Assembly: GCF_000720425.1 (NCBI RefSeq)
Contig: NZ_JOAJ01000013.1
Span: forward strand, 52,328 to 116,327
Origin: Nocardia rhamnosiphila NBRC 108938
GTDB lineage: Bacteria > Actinomycetota > Actinomycetes > Mycobacteriales > Mycobacteriaceae
Reading direction: 5' to 3'
DNA length: 64,000 nt
Below, piece by piece: positions 43,022 through 54,155 of the stretch (position 1 is its first letter; every line of letters begins with the position of its first letter). Below the pieces are notes generated by a model. It had not been told where the DNA came from and did not search any database. It saw only the letters and a program-made list of their open reading frames with translations. Made by a program: the position numbers and the translations under genes.

Positions 43022-43240
43022 GCGCCTGTCCTCTCCGGGCCGAGCGACTGGGTGCGTACTGGTGGAACGGCAGCGAACGTGCGGATACAGCAACTGCGAC
43101 CAGGCTAGCCGGGACCTACCGGGCCGGGGCGCATTTATGCCGCCCACCCTCGTGATCACCGCTACAGCGGCGACCACGCGCGGGGAAGGGCATCGATCCG
43201 GACCCTCGTCTCTCGGGTCGGGCCGGGTCCGTCGGGCAGG

Positions 43241-44344
43241 TCAGAGTGCCCAGGAGTAGGCGGGCGTTATCGAACGGCCGAGCAGTGTGCTGGGCAGGAG
43301 CGGAAGCGCGGTGTCGCGGAGCCGGGTCGCCAGTGGTGAGTCCCAATGCGCGGGGGCGCCGACCCGGCGGGAGAGCCGGGCGATCATCTGGGTACGTGGC
43401 CTGCGGAGGCGGTCGTAATCCGCCAACCCCGCATCGATGCCGCGGGTGTCCACGGCCGCGGCGAGCGTGACTGCATCCTCGAGTGCCTGGCAGGCACCCT
43501 GTCCGAGGTTGGGTGCCATGGCATGTGCCGCGTCCCCGAGGACCGCGACCTTCCCGCGGACGTACGTACGCAGATTCGGTAGCTCGTAGGTGTCGTGCTG
43601 CAGGACGGCATCCGGGTGCGCGGCATCGAGTAGCGCCGGGACGGGATCGTGCCAGCCCGCGAATCGCTCGCGGAGTCGATCCAGCCCGGCGCGGGATCCG
43701 GCCGGGGCGTTGGCCATCAGATAGCAGTAGATACGGCCGTCGGGCATCGGAACGTAGCCGGCTCGTTCGCCCCGACCCCAGATCTCGACGCTGCCCTCGA
43801 CAGGCTGAGGCGCGGTGAGCAGGCGCCAGGTGGTGTATCCCACGTAGCGTGGCCCGGCGGCGTGCGGCCGGATGGAGCCCCGGGTCACGCTGTGCACGCC
43901 GTCGGCGCCGATCACGAGATCCGCGGTGTCGGTTCCGCCGTCGTGGTGGACTGTGCCGTCGGGCAGTACTTGTCGCACGGTGGTTCCCGGTCTCAGGGCC
44001 TGCGCGGGTAGGGCTCCGCGCAGGATGTTTACCAGTGCGGCCCGATGCACGATCGCCCATGGACCGAAGCGCCGTTGGAGTTCTTCGATGTCGTTGCGGA
44101 TCAACCAGGTGCCATCGACACGTCGGATACCCTGCGGCGGGCCGGCCGGCCCGCCGGTGCGCAGGCGGTCGCCGAGCCCGAGCGTATCCAGCGCGCGCAG
44201 CCCGTTCGGTTGAATCGACAGTCCCGCACCGATTTCGGTGATCTCCGGCGCACGCTCGAGCACCTCGACCTGCCACCCACGCTGGTGGAATGCCACCGCC
44301 ACCGCCAGCCCGCCGATACCGCCGCCCACCACGAGCGCCTTCAT
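43241..44344 (-). CDS. FAD-dependent aromatic-type monooxygenase
   Basis: A 367-residue class A flavoprotein monooxygenase of the salicylate-hydroxylase/UbiH type. GGGIGG is at residues 8-13, the DG motif at VIGADGVHS, and the GD motif at VLGDAAHAMAPNLGQGA. The substrate is unknown. The frame continues upstream to ATG 44470, which has a better ribosome site (AGGAG at 5 bases) and would add 42 residues unrelated to the family; see findings. It is divergent from the TetR gene across a palindrome. Confidence 0.85.
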   Translation of the reverse strand: MKALVVGGGIGGLAVAVAFHQRGWQVEVLERAPEITEIGAGLSIQPNGLRALDTLGLGDRLRTGGPAGPPQGIRRVDGTWLIRNDIEELQRRFGPWAIVHRAALVNILRGALPAQALRPGTTVRQVLPDGTVHHDGGTDTADLVIGADGVHSVTRGSIRPHAAGPRYVGYTTWRLLTAPQPVEGSVEIWGRGERAGYVPMPDGRIYCYLMANAPAGSRAGLDRLRERFAGWHDPVPALLDAAHPDAVLQHDTYELPNLRTYVRGKVAVLGDAAHAMAPNLGQGACQALEDAVTLAAAVDTRGIDAGLADYDRLRRPRTQMIARLSRRVGAPAHWDSPLATRLRDTALPLLPSTLLGRSITPAYSWAL

Positions 44345-44477
44345 CGCCGGCCCCCATGATCGCAGGCCGACCCGATACCGCCACGCGTCCTTGCGGATCT
44401 GGACTGTCGCCACCACACCGCCGTTGTGACCAGCGCACCCGCCGGAAGCACCCACCACCAACGTTTCATGCCATCTC

Positions 44478-44529
44478 CTAGAGTCTCTAAGTAATTTTAG
44501 AGACATTAAGAAAACATAGATGCTCTAGG
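44478..44529. promoter_or_regulatory. TetR operator between the FAD monooxygenase and TetR genes
   Basis: GTCTCTAA (44484-44491) and TTAGAGAC (44498-44505) form a perfect palindrome with a 6-base centre. Outer half-sites CCTAGAG (44478-44484) and CTCTAGG (44523-44529) are also complementary. The AT-rich block sits in the divergent promoter region, so the TetR protein probably controls both genes. Confidence 0.7.
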
Positions 44530-44566
44530 ATGTCAACGAGTGTGCCGAACCAGCAGAAGGGTGACG

Positions 44567-45292
44567 ATGTCGACGCAGACGGGCGGCAGGCGTGAGCGGC
44601 TACGCAAAGCCACTGTGAAGGAAATCCACGAGGCAGTACGCACACTGCTGGTGGAGCGGGGGCCGTCCGCGGTGTCCATCAACGCGGTAGCCCGTGAGGT
44701 CGGGATGAGCGGGCCGGCTCTCTATCACTACTACGCCGGCCTCGACGCCTTGGTCGGCGCGGTGACCGCGGACTTCTTCGACGAGCTGGCCATCGCAATG
44801 GAACAGGTTCGTGACGTTCGCGCCCAGGCGCCTGTCGGTGACCGCATACTGGCGGTCTGCCGCGCCATGCGTACTTGGGCGATCACCCACCCGGCCGAGT
44901 TCGGCTGGATCTTCGCGGCCCCGATCACTCCGCTGAACCGGCGACCGGATTCCGAGCGCCACAGGGCCGGGCAGCGGTTCGAACGAGTGCTGCTGGACCT
45001 GACGATCGAACTCTGGCAGACGCGCCCGTTCCCGGTACCCGACCCGGCGGAGCTGCCCGAGTCGTTACGCGAGCAGCTGATCGCCTACTCGGCCACAATC
45101 GGCGACCAGTTGCCGCCCGAGGCCGCGCACGTCTTCCTGTCCTGCTGGATCCGGCTGTACGGCCTGCTGTGTATGGAGGTGCTGCACCAGCTCGACTTCG
45201 CCTACTCCGACCTCGAACCGGTCTACGAAGAATGCCTCCGCGACCTCACCGGCATCCTCGGCCTGGCATCCACCGATCAGCCGACCACGTGA
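44567..45292 (+). CDS. TetR-family transcriptional regulator (TetR_C_13-like)
   Basis: A 241-residue TetR regulator with the helix-turn-helix at about residues 15-62 (VSINAVAREVGMSGPALYHYY). The C-terminal domain contains WAITHPAEFGWIFAAP, common in an actinobacterial subgroup. ATG 44567 follows AGAAGGGTG. It is divergent from the FAD monooxygenase and convergent with the acetoacetyl-CoA synthetase. Most likely it represses the monooxygenase. Confidence 0.87.
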   Translation: MSTQTGGRRERLRKATVKEIHEAVRTLLVERGPSAVSINAVAREVGMSGPALYHYYAGLDALVGAVTADFFDELAIAMEQVRDVRAQAPVGDRILAVCRAMRTWAITHPAEFGWIFAAPITPLNRRPDSERHRAGQRFERVLLDLTIELWQTRPFPVPDPAELPESLREQLIAYSATIGDQLPPEAAHVFLSCWIRLYGLLCMEVLHQLDFAYSDLEPVYEECLRDLTGILGLASTDQPTT

Positions 45293-45517
45293 CCATCTCC
45301 CATCCCGGTACCCGACCCCGGACTCGGCCCCGGCCAACGGTCGTTCCCGCGCCCTGCCCGTAACCGATCATCTGCGGTCGGCCGATACGGCCGGGGGTTC
45401 GCAGCGGACCAGGCACGGTGGCGGCCGTGTCCGAGCCCTGTCCGTAGGTCTCGGGGCCTGGTACGAAGCGCGTCCGTTCGGTGCTTCGGTGTACCGGACC
45501 GCTCCCGCGCCGGCGGG
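45293..45517. other. Short convergent intergenic region
   Basis: This 225-base gap lies between the stops of the TetR gene and the acetoacetyl-CoA synthetase gene. No gene, strong hairpin or promoter was recognised in it. Confidence 0.5.
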
Positions 45518-47470
45518 TCAGCGCTGGGCCGGTGGGCGGATCCCGGAGTACCAGTCGAGCAGGGCGGGATCGTCGACGGCGCTGCGCTCCACCACGCGGG
45601 CCGGGTCGGCGCCCTGGAACAGGCGTTTGATCGGGACCTCGAGTTTCTTGCCGGTCCGGGTGTGCGGGACCGCCGGGGCGAGGAGGATCTCGTCGGGAAC
45701 ATGTCGCGGCGAGACCTCGGTGCGGATCACCTCGTTGATGCGGCCGCGCAGTTCGTCGGTGAGTTCGGCGCCGGGAGCCAGGACCACGAACAGCGGCATC
45801 CAGTACCCGCCCTCGGGTTGTTCGGCGCCGATGACCAGCGCTTCGGCCACCTCCGGAAGCCGCTCGACCGCCTGATAGATATCGGCGCTGCCCATCCGGA
45901 TACCGTGCCGGTTGAGGGTGGAATCGGAGCGGCCGTGCACGACCACGCTGCCGCGCCCGGTGAGGGTGATCCAGTCGCCGTGCCGCCACACGCCGGGGTA
46001 GGCGTCGAAATAGGCGTCGTGGTAGCGGGCGCCGTCGGGGTCGCGCCAGAAACGGATCGGCATGGACGGCATGGGGGCGGTGATCACCAGCTCGCCCACC
46101 TCGCCGCGAACCGGCTGCCCGACCTCGTCGTAGGCGTCGAGAGCGACCCCCAGATAGGGCGCCGACAGTTCCCCCGGCCAGACCGGCACAGTGGGCGCCC
46201 CGCCGGCGAACGCCGAGACGACATCGGTGCCGCCGCTGATCGAGGCCACCGGAATGCTCCCGGCGTTGTCGCGCAGCCACAGCGCCGACGCCGGCGGCAG
46301 GGACGAACCGGTGATACCGATCAGCCGCAGGGCGGACAGATCGTGATCGGTCCGTGGTACCGCACCCGCCTTCATACAGCCCAGCACATAACCGGGACTG
46401 GTACCCAGCACGGTAGCGCGGGTGCGGGCGGTGATTTCCCAGAGCGTGTCCGGCCGGGGATGGGCCGGGCTGCCGTCGTAGCAGACGATGGTCGCCCCGG
46501 CGAGCAGCCCGGCGACCTGGAAGTTCCACATCATCCAGCTCGGGCTGGTGTACCAGAAGAAGGTGTCCTCCGGACCGATATCCGATTGCAGCGCGACGGC
46601 TTTGAGATGTTCGAGCACCACCCCGCCGTGACCGTGCACGATGCCCTTGGGCAGTCCGGTGGTACCGGAGGAGAACACGATCCACAGCGGATGCGCGAAA
46701 TCGACGGTTTCGGTTTCCGGGAGCGGTTCGCCGCCGGACGGATCGACTGCGGCCGACCACGGTGTGCTGTCGGGAATTTCGATACCCAGTCGCGACACCA
46801 CCACGGTGGCGCGCACGGTCCCCAGACCGGCTCGCAAGGCGGCGATATCCGCGCTCTTGTCATGGGTCTTCCCGCCGTAGCGGTACCCGTCCGCGGTCAC
46901 CAGGACCACGGGCTCCAGCTGGCCCAGCCGATCCAGCGCGGCTTTGGCCGAATAGTCCTGCCCGCAGGCGCTCCACACCGCGCCCACGGCCGCGGTACCC
47001 AGGAACGCCACCACCGTTTCGGCGATATTCGGCAGATAGCCGACCACCCGGTCGCCGGGCCGGACACCGAGGCCGCGCAGGGTCCGGGCGAACGCGGCCA
47101 CTCCGGCCAGCAACTCCGCCCACGACGTCGCGACCACGTCCGCGCTGTCCTCGGTGACCTGCAGGATCGCCGGCCGGTCGGTCCGCGCCTGCGCGACCAC
47201 CCGATCCACATAGTTCAGCGTCGTCCCGGGAAACCAGCGCGTCCCGGGCATCTCCGGACAGGGCAGTACTTCACCGGCGACGGGCCCGAGCTCGAAGTAT
47301 TCCCACACCGCCAGCCAGAACTCGGCCAGATTGTCCACCGACCAGCGCCAGAGCGTGTGGTAGTCGGGCAGTTCCGCACCGGAACGCGCGGCCACGAAGC
47401 GGGCGAAATCGGTGACCCGGGCATCGGCGATATCCCGTTCGGTCGGTACCCACTGAGGTTCCACCGGCAA
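45518..47470 (-). CDS. aacS: Acetoacetyl-CoA synthetase
   Basis: A 650-residue acyl-adenylate enzyme. The N-terminal ACS domain has YHTLWRWSVDNLAEFW, the AMP loop is IVFSSGTTGLPKGIVHG near residue 275, and the C-terminal catalytic loop is HTRTGKKLEVPIKRL. These match acetoacetate-CoA ligases. It would re-activate the acetoacetate released by the upstream leucine pathway. The start is TTG 47470 with AAGGG 4 bases upstream; GTG 47464 is an alternative. It lies 273 bases after citE on the same strand. Confidence 0.88.
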   Translation of the reverse strand: MPVEPQWVPTERDIADARVTDFARFVAARSGAELPDYHTLWRWSVDNLAEFWLAVWEYFELGPVAGEVLPCPEMPGTRWFPGTTLNYVDRVVAQARTDRPAILQVTEDSADVVATSWAELLAGVAAFARTLRGLGVRPGDRVVGYLPNIAETVVAFLGTAAVGAVWSACGQDYSAKAALDRLGQLEPVVLVTADGYRYGGKTHDKSADIAALRAGLGTVRATVVVSRLGIEIPDSTPWSAAVDPSGGEPLPETETVDFAHPLWIVFSSGTTGLPKGIVHGHGGVVLEHLKAVALQSDIGPEDTFFWYTSPSWMMWNFQVAGLLAGATIVCYDGSPAHPRPDTLWEITARTRATVLGTSPGYVLGCMKAGAVPRTDHDLSALRLIGITGSSLPPASALWLRDNAGSIPVASISGGTDVVSAFAGGAPTVPVWPGELSAPYLGVALDAYDEVGQPVRGEVGELVITAPMPSMPIRFWRDPDGARYHDAYFDAYPGVWRHGDWITLTGRGSVVVHGRSDSTLNRHGIRMGSADIYQAVERLPEVAEALVIGAEQPEGGYWMPLFVVLAPGAELTDELRGRINEVIRTEVSPRHVPDEILLAPAVPHTRTGKKLEVPIKRLFQGADPARVVERSAVDDPALLDWYSGIRPPAQR

Positions 47471-47491
47471 AGGACCCTTCTGTGTTTATTT

Positions 47492-47533
47492 GCGCGCCTC
47501 CGGCGCGCGGGTCGGGGCCCTGTGACCCCGACC
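47492..47533 (-). terminator. Two adjacent hairpins between citE and aacS
   Basis: GCGCGCC (47492-47498) pairs with GGCGCGC (47502-47508), and GGTCGGGG (47510-47517) pairs with CCCCGACC (47526-47533). Both stems are perfect. On the minus strand they fall in the aacS leader, ending about 22 bases before its start. They may be a tandem U-less terminator for citE transcripts or a leader structure. Confidence 0.6.
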
Positions 47534-47743
47534 ATGGAGGTAGACCATCCGGAGTAGGCAGAAGGTGCATGCTGTCGCGCGCCTCGACCGGCCTGGGGAG
47601 GCTCACATCACTGTAAGTGCTCAATGGTCACCGATCCATGGACTGTGGACTGCACGCACTCGGTCGCTGCGCGTCTTCGCTCTGTCGCTCCAGAACCGGG
47701 GCGGCCCGGCCGCGGATGCCGACTTCCTGAAGAGGGCCGGGGT

Positions 47744-48577
47744 TCATTCGACGCTGCGCTGGAGGAGTTGTTCGGCGTGACGGAGTAGGGGGGCGTCCAC
47801 CATTCTGCCGTCGTAGGCGAAGACTCCGCGGTGGTTCGGGGCCGCGGCCAATACGCCACGGGCCCAGTCCAGTTCCGCGGGCGACGGGGCGTAGGCGGCG
47901 CGGATGACCGGGAGCTGGGCGGGATGGATGGCGACCTTGATATCGAAGCCCACTGCCACCGCGTCCTCCGCTTCGGCACGCAGGCCGTCGAGATCGCGGA
48001 TGTTCAGGTACACCATGTCCAGGGCGAGGCGCCGGTGTGCTTTGGCGGCCAGCAGGCCGGTGCTGCGCAGGTGCCGTGCCACATCGCGGTAGTTGCCGTC
48101 GGGGCGGCGGGTGCCGATGCCGCCCATGGCGGCGACCAGGTCCTCCACGCCGCACATCACGCCGCGGGTATTGGGCGCGGCAGCGATCTCCTGGATTGCC
48201 AGGGCGCCCGAAGGGGATTCGATCAGGGCGAAGACCTGGTATCCGCCGAGGCCGGTGACCTGGTCGGCGGATTCGGTTTTCGGCAGCATGACCAGCCGGT
48301 ATCCGGTGCGCCGCAGGGCTTCCAGGTCGAGGTCGTGGTCGGGGGTGCCGGCCGGGTTCACCCGCACCACGGTGGTCGCGGGGTCGAGCGGGGTCTCCAC
48401 GAGCGCGACGCGGGCGGCGGGTTTGTCGGCGGGGGCGACACCGTCCTCCAGATCGAGGATCACCACATCGGCGGCGTCGGCGGCCTTGCGGTAGCGCTCG
48501 GGGCGATCCGCGGGGCAGAACAGCCATGCGGGGCCCGCGGATTGCCAGGCGGCGTCCGCGCTGTACTGATCGGTCAC
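47744..48577 (-). CDS. citE: CitE-like CoA-ester lyase (HpcH/HpaI family)
   Basis: A 277-residue TIM-barrel lyase. Metal-binding and CoA motifs are VILDLEDGVAP (about 40-50), MLPKTES, ALIESPSGA (Glu ligand) and GVEDLVA (Asp ligand). In Mycobacterium tuberculosis the homolog in the same gene order acts in leucine and itaconate breakdown, cleaving HMG-CoA or citramalyl-CoA-type substrates. The same role fits here because no separate HMG-CoA lyase is present. GTG 48577 starts 37 bases after maoC. Confidence 0.87.
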   Translation of the reverse strand: MTDQYSADAAWQSAGPAWLFCPADRPERYRKAADAADVVILDLEDGVAPADKPAARVALVETPLDPATTVVRVNPAGTPDHDLDLEALRRTGYRLVMLPKTESADQVTGLGGYQVFALIESPSGALAIQEIAAAPNTRGVMCGVEDLVAAMGGIGTRRPDGNYRDVARHLRSTGLLAAKAHRRLALDMVYLNIRDLDGLRAEAEDAVAVGFDIKVAIHPAQLPVIRAAYAPSPAELDWARGVLAAAPNHRGVFAYDGRMVDAPLLRHAEQLLQRSVE

Positions 48578-48614
48578 TGCCGGTACCCCCTCGAGGTGTT
48601 GTCGCCGCCGGCGC

Positions 48615-49145
48615 TCACGGGCGCTCTTCCGACGGGCGCAACCGGATCAGCGCGTTGCGGACGGCCACCCCGACCACGGTGCCGTGCTGATTGCGGGCGA
48701 CGTGGCGGAAGGTGACCACGCCCTGACCCGGCCGGCTCTTGGATTCCCTCTTGTCGAGCACGACGGTCTCGGTGTACACGGTGTCGCCGTGGAACAGCGG
48801 CGCCGGGAACTTGACCTCTTCGAAGCCGAGGTTGGCTACCGTGGTGCCCTGGGTCAGATGCGCCACCGCCTGCCCGATCATGGTGCCCAAGGTGAACAGG
48901 GAGTTCACCAGCCGCTCGTGGAACGGCTCCTGGGCATCGCTGAAGGCTTTGTCGATGTGCAAGCCCTGGGTGTTCATCGTGAGGGTGCTGAACAGGACGT
49001 TGTCGGTTTCGGTCATGGTGCGGCCGGGACGGTGCTCGTAGAGCACTCCGGTCTCCAGCTCCTCGAACCACAGACCGGTCTGCACCACCCGTTTCAGGCC
49101 GGAGATGTCGTGGTCGACGTCTTTGGTGATCTTTTCGCCGCTCAC
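48615..49145 (-). CDS. MaoC-family hydratase
   Basis: A 176-residue hotdog-fold hydratase. The catalytic region is LHIDKAFSDAQEPFHERLV, with Asp65 and His76. It corresponds by position to the mycobacterial MaoC protein between fadE19 and citE, thought to hydrate 3-methylglutaconyl-CoA and itaconyl-CoA. GTG 49145 overlaps the stop of the acyl-CoA dehydrogenase (GTGA). Confidence 0.87.
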   Translation of the reverse strand: MSGEKITKDVDHDISGLKRVVQTGLWFEELETGVLYEHRPGRTMTETDNVLFSTLTMNTQGLHIDKAFSDAQEPFHERLVNSLFTLGTMIGQAVAHLTQGTTVANLGFEEVKFPAPLFHGDTVYTETVVLDKRESKSRPGQGVVTFRHVARNQHGTVVGVAVRNALIRLRPSEERP

Positions 49146-50302
49146 AGGCCGAGCTCCCGTCCGATCAGCATGAGTTGTACTTCGGTGGTGCCCTCGCCGA
49201 TTTCGAGGATTTTGCTGTCCCGGTAGTGCCGGGCCACCGGGTATTCGTTCATGAACCCGTAGCCGCCGAAGATCTGGGTGGCGTCGCGCGCGTTGTCCAT
49301 GGCCGCTTCACTGGCCACCAGTTTGGCGATGGAGGCCTGCTTCTTGAACGGTTTCCCGGCCAGCATGAGCGCTGCGGCATCGTAGTAGGCGGTGCGGGCG
49401 GTATGGGCGCGGGCTTCCATCCGGGCGATCTTGAACGCGATCGCCTGGTTGCTCCCGATCGTCTTCCCGAACGCCTCACGCTCCCCGGCGTAGCGCACGC
49501 ATTCGTCCACACAGCCCTGGGCCGCCCCGACCGACAGCGCGGCGATGGCGATCCGGCCCTCGTCGAGGATGCGCAGGAAGTTGGCGTAGCCGCGACCGCG
49601 TTCGCCGAGCAGGTTCTCCGTGGGGACCCGGACATCGTCGAAGGTGAGTGGGTGGGTGTCCGAGGCGTTCCAGCCGACTTTGTTGTAGGCGGGTTCGGCG
49701 GTGAACCCGGGCGTGTCCGCGGGCACCAGGATGGTGGAGATCTCCTTCTTGCCTCCGGTCTGCCCGGTCACCGCCGTCACCGTGACCAGGGCGGTGATAT
49801 CGGTGCCCGAGTTGGTGATGAACTGTTTGTTGCCGTTGATCACCCAGCTGTCACCGTCTTCGACCGCGGTGGTGCGGGTGCCGCCGGCGTCGCTGCCCGC
49901 GCCCGGCTCGGTGAGCCCGAACGCGCCGAGATTCTGCCCGCTCGCCAGCCGCGGCAGCCACTCCTGCTTCTGTTTCTCGTCGCCGAAACGGTAGATCGGC
50001 ATGGCGCCGAGCGAGACCCCGGCCTCCAGGGTGATGGCCACGCTCTGGTCGATCTTGCCGAGTTCCTCGAGGGCCAGGCAGAGGGCGAAATAGTCACCGC
50101 CCATCCCGCCGTACTCTTCCGGGAACGGTAAGCCGAACAGACCCATCTTCGCCATCCCGGCGACGACTTCGTACGGGAAACTGTGCTCGGCATCGTGTTT
50201 CGCCGCCACGGGAGCGACCACCTGGTTCGCGAAATCCCGGACGGTCAGTGCCAGGTCGCGGTAGTGCTCGGGCAGCGTGCCGGTGGACAGGAAATCGGTC
50301 AC
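49142..50302 (-). CDS. Acyl-CoA dehydrogenase, probable isovaleryl-CoA dehydrogenase (FadE19-like)
   Basis: A 386-residue flavoprotein. FAD-binding segments LTEPGAGSDAGG and GWNASDTHPLTFDDVRVP are present, with the C-terminal ATQIFGGYGFMNEYPVARHYRD and IGEGTTEVQ. The gene order accD1-accA1-fadE-maoC-citE matches mycobacterial leucine catabolism, where this enzyme oxidises isovaleryl-CoA. GTG 50302 follows GAGG at a 5-base gap. The substrate is inferred from synteny. Confidence 0.88.
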   Translation of the reverse strand: MTDFLSTGTLPEHYRDLALTVRDFANQVVAPVAAKHDAEHSFPYEVVAGMAKMGLFGLPFPEEYGGMGGDYFALCLALEELGKIDQSVAITLEAGVSLGAMPIYRFGDEKQKQEWLPRLASGQNLGAFGLTEPGAGSDAGGTRTTAVEDGDSWVINGNKQFITNSGTDITALVTVTAVTGQTGGKKEISTILVPADTPGFTAEPAYNKVGWNASDTHPLTFDDVRVPTENLLGERGRGYANFLRILDEGRIAIAALSVGAAQGCVDECVRYAGEREAFGKTIGSNQAIAFKIARMEARAHTARTAYYDAAALMLAGKPFKKQASIAKLVASEAAMDNARDATQIFGGYGFMNEYPVARHYRDSKILEIGEGTTEVQLMLIGRELGL

Positions 50303-50351
50303 CTGTGCCTCTTCTCGTTCTCGGTGTGGATTCGCCGGGACCCGGGCCGGA

Positions 50352-52436
50352 TCAGCTCGCGGCGGGTTCGGCTGCGGTATCGGCCGATTCGCCGGCCTCG
50401 GGCGCGGGTTCCGGATGCACCCGCGCGAGCACTTCGTCCAACCGCACCGGCGCGCCCGCCGCGACGAGTATCTCGACGGTGCCGGCCAGCGGCGCGGTCA
50501 GCGAATGCTCCATCTTCATGGCCTCGACCACCAGAATCGGGTCACCGGCCGCCACCGGTTTCCCGGTTTCCGCCGTGACAGTGAGCACCGTTCCCGGCAT
50601 GGGACTGCGGATCTCGGCGTCGTGCGCGGCGGCGTCGCCCGCGCGCTCCGACTCCTCCGCCAGTTCCCGCAGCAGGGCCGGCCCGGCCGCGCCGGCGACC
50701 CAGATCGCGTCCGCGGATTCCGCCACCCGATAGTCGCGGCGTATCCCGTCGAGCGTGAGGGTCACCGTGTGGACCACGGTTCCGGTGGGCAGTCCGGCGG
50801 CGGCCTCGTCTCGGCCGAGCGCGGCAGCGGCGCGCGCGGGCTCGCCGTCTTCGATGCGTACCTCGGCGGCCTCCGGGGTACCGGTGAGGTCGACGTGCAC
50901 CACCCGCTCCCCGCCCGCCAGCCGGATCCGGATCGGTGCCTGCGCCCCGAGCCGCCAGCCGTTCGGCCGGTCCCACGGGTCCGCCGGACCTGTCGGCCAG
51001 CGGCGTAGCCACCGGTACACGGCCGCGGCCGCGAAGATATCGTCGGTGACCGGCGGCGCGCGGAAGTCACCGGCCCGCCGGTCCAGCAGCGCGGTGTCCA
51101 GCCGGCCCGCCGCCACATCCGGGTCGGCCAGCAGGAACCGCAGGAAGTCGATATTCGACCGGACCCCGAGCAGCACCGTCTCGGCGAGTGCCCGGTCCAG
51201 AGTGGCCAGCGCCGAGTCCCGGTCGGGACCGTGCGCGACGACCTTGGCTAGCATCGGGTCGTAATCGCTGCCCACCACCGTGCCGACCGCGAGCCCGGAA
51301 TCCACCCGGACCCCCGGGCCGCCGGGTTCCGCCAGATCCAGCACGGTACCGCCGGTGGGCAGGAAATCGCGGGCCGGATCCTCGGCGTACACCCGGGCCT
51401 CGACGGCATGGCCGTGCAGCCGGATATCGTCCTGTTCCAGCCGGATCCGCTGCCCCGCCGCGATCCGGACCTGGCAGTCCACCAGGTCGAAACCGGTGAT
51501 CATCTCGGTGACCGGATGCTCCACCTGCAGGCGGGTGTTCATCTCCATGAAGAAGAATTCGTCGGGCCGGTCGGCGGAGACGATGAACTCCACCGTGCCC
51601 GCGCCCACATAGTCGACGCTGCGCGCGGTGGCGCAGGCGGCGGCCCCGATCCGGGCGCGGGTGGCCGGGTCGAGCAGGGGTGAGGGCGCTTCCTCGATCA
51701 CCTTCTGGTGCCGGCGTTGCAGGCTGCATTCGCGTTCGCCGAGATGCAGCACGGTGCCGTGGGTGTCGGCCAGGATCTGCACCTCGATATGACGGGGCCG
51801 GGTGACGAACCGTTCCAGGAACAGGGTGTCGTCGCCGAAGGCCGCGGCCGCCTCACGCCGGGCGCTGACCAGCGCGGCGGGCAGCGCCGCGGGCTCGTCG
51901 ACGCGGCGCATCCCTTTGCCGCCACCCCCCGCGGACGGTTTGACCAGCACCGGGAAACCGATATCGGCGGCCGCCGCGACCAGCTGCTCGTCGGTCAGGC
52001 CGGGTTCGGCGATCCCGGGCACCACCGGGACACCGGACGCGGCGACCGTGGTCTTCGCGGTGATCTTGTCACCCATGATCTCGATCGCCGCGGCGGGCGG
52101 GCCCAGGAAGACGATTCCGGCGGCGTGCAGCGCGGCGGCGAAAGCGGCATTCTCGGAGAGGAATCCGTAGCCGGGATGGACCGCGCCTGCCCCGGTGCGG
52201 TGGGCGGCGTCGACAATGCGGTCGATGTTCAGATAGCTGTCCCGGGCGGCGGCCGGACCCAGCCGCACCGCGATATCCGCGGCCCGGACATGCGCGGCCC
52301 GGGTGTCGGCGTCGCTGTACACCGCGACCGAGCGCAGGCCCATGGCCCGCAGCGTCCGGATGACCCGCACCGCGATCTCACCGCGGTTGGCCACCAGCAC
52401 CGTGTCGAAGGGCAGGGGGTGATTGGAGTTCAGCAT
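50352..52436 (-). CDS. accA1: Acyl-CoA carboxylase alpha chain, biotin carboxylase-carrier (AccA1-like)
   Basis: A 694-residue protein. The biotin carboxylase domain (about 12-455) starts [20 protein letters not shown], with ATP loop [11 protein letters not shown] and active-site [14 protein letters not shown]. The biotin attachment motif EAMKMEH lies near residue 645. Together with AccD1 it carboxylates methylcrotonyl-CoA in leucine breakdown. ATG 52436 is used; GTG 52445, overlapping the accD1 stop, would add three residues and is equally possible. Confidence 0.88.
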   Translation of the reverse strand: MLNSNHPLPFDTVLVANRGEIAVRVIRTLRAMGLRSVAVYSDADTRAAHVRAADIAVRLGPAAARDSYLNIDRIVDAAHRTGAGAVHPGYGFLSENAAFAAALHAAGIVFLGPPAAAIEIMGDKITAKTTVAASGVPVVPGIAEPGLTDEQLVAAAADIGFPVLVKPSAGGGGKGMRRVDEPAALPAALVSARREAAAAFGDDTLFLERFVTRPRHIEVQILADTHGTVLHLGERECSLQRRHQKVIEEAPSPLLDPATRARIGAAACATARSVDYVGAGTVEFIVSADRPDEFFFMEMNTRLQVEHPVTEMITGFDLVDCQVRIAAGQRIRLEQDDIRLHGHAVEARVYAEDPARDFLPTGGTVLDLAEPGGPGVRVDSGLAVGTVVGSDYDPMLAKVVAHGPDRDSALATLDRALAETVLLGVRSNIDFLRFLLADPDVAAGRLDTALLDRRAGDFRAPPVTDDIFAAAAVYRWLRRWPTGPADPWDRPNGWRLGAQAPIRIRLAGGERVVHVDLTGTPEAAEVRIEDGEPARAAAALGRDEAAAGLPTGTVVHTVTLTLDGIRRDYRVAESADAIWVAGAAGPALLRELAEESERAGDAAAHDAEIRSPMPGTVLTVTAETGKPVAAGDPILVVEAMKMEHSLTAPLAGTVEILVAAGAPVRLDEVLARVHPEPAPEAGESADTAAEPAAS

Positions 52437-52441
52437 GGTGA

Positions 52442-54061
<1,620 letters not shown>

Positions 54062-54082
54062 CGCGTCGTCCTGACGTCTGAG

Positions 54083-54122
54083 TTAATCTCTGATAACTGG
54101 AATTGAGGTTAATCTTGACTAA
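54083..54122. promoter_or_regulatory. Two TetR-type boxes upstream of the leucine operon
   Basis: TTAATCTCTGATAA (54083-54096) and TTAATCTTGACTAA (54109-54122) are two copies of a TTA-N8-TAA box spaced 26 bases apart. The second is part of a wider inverted repeat GGTTA...TAACC. They occupy the divergent promoter between accD1 and the TetR gene and are probably its operators. Confidence 0.65.
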
Positions 54123-54155
54123 CCGAGTTGTCCAGGTCTGCTGAAAGGAGTGCCG

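Noticed and set aside
45662..47557. Long plus-strand open frame opposite aacS
   Set aside because: Low-complexity composition and no motifs, whereas the minus-strand frame is a clear acetoacetyl-CoA synthetase.
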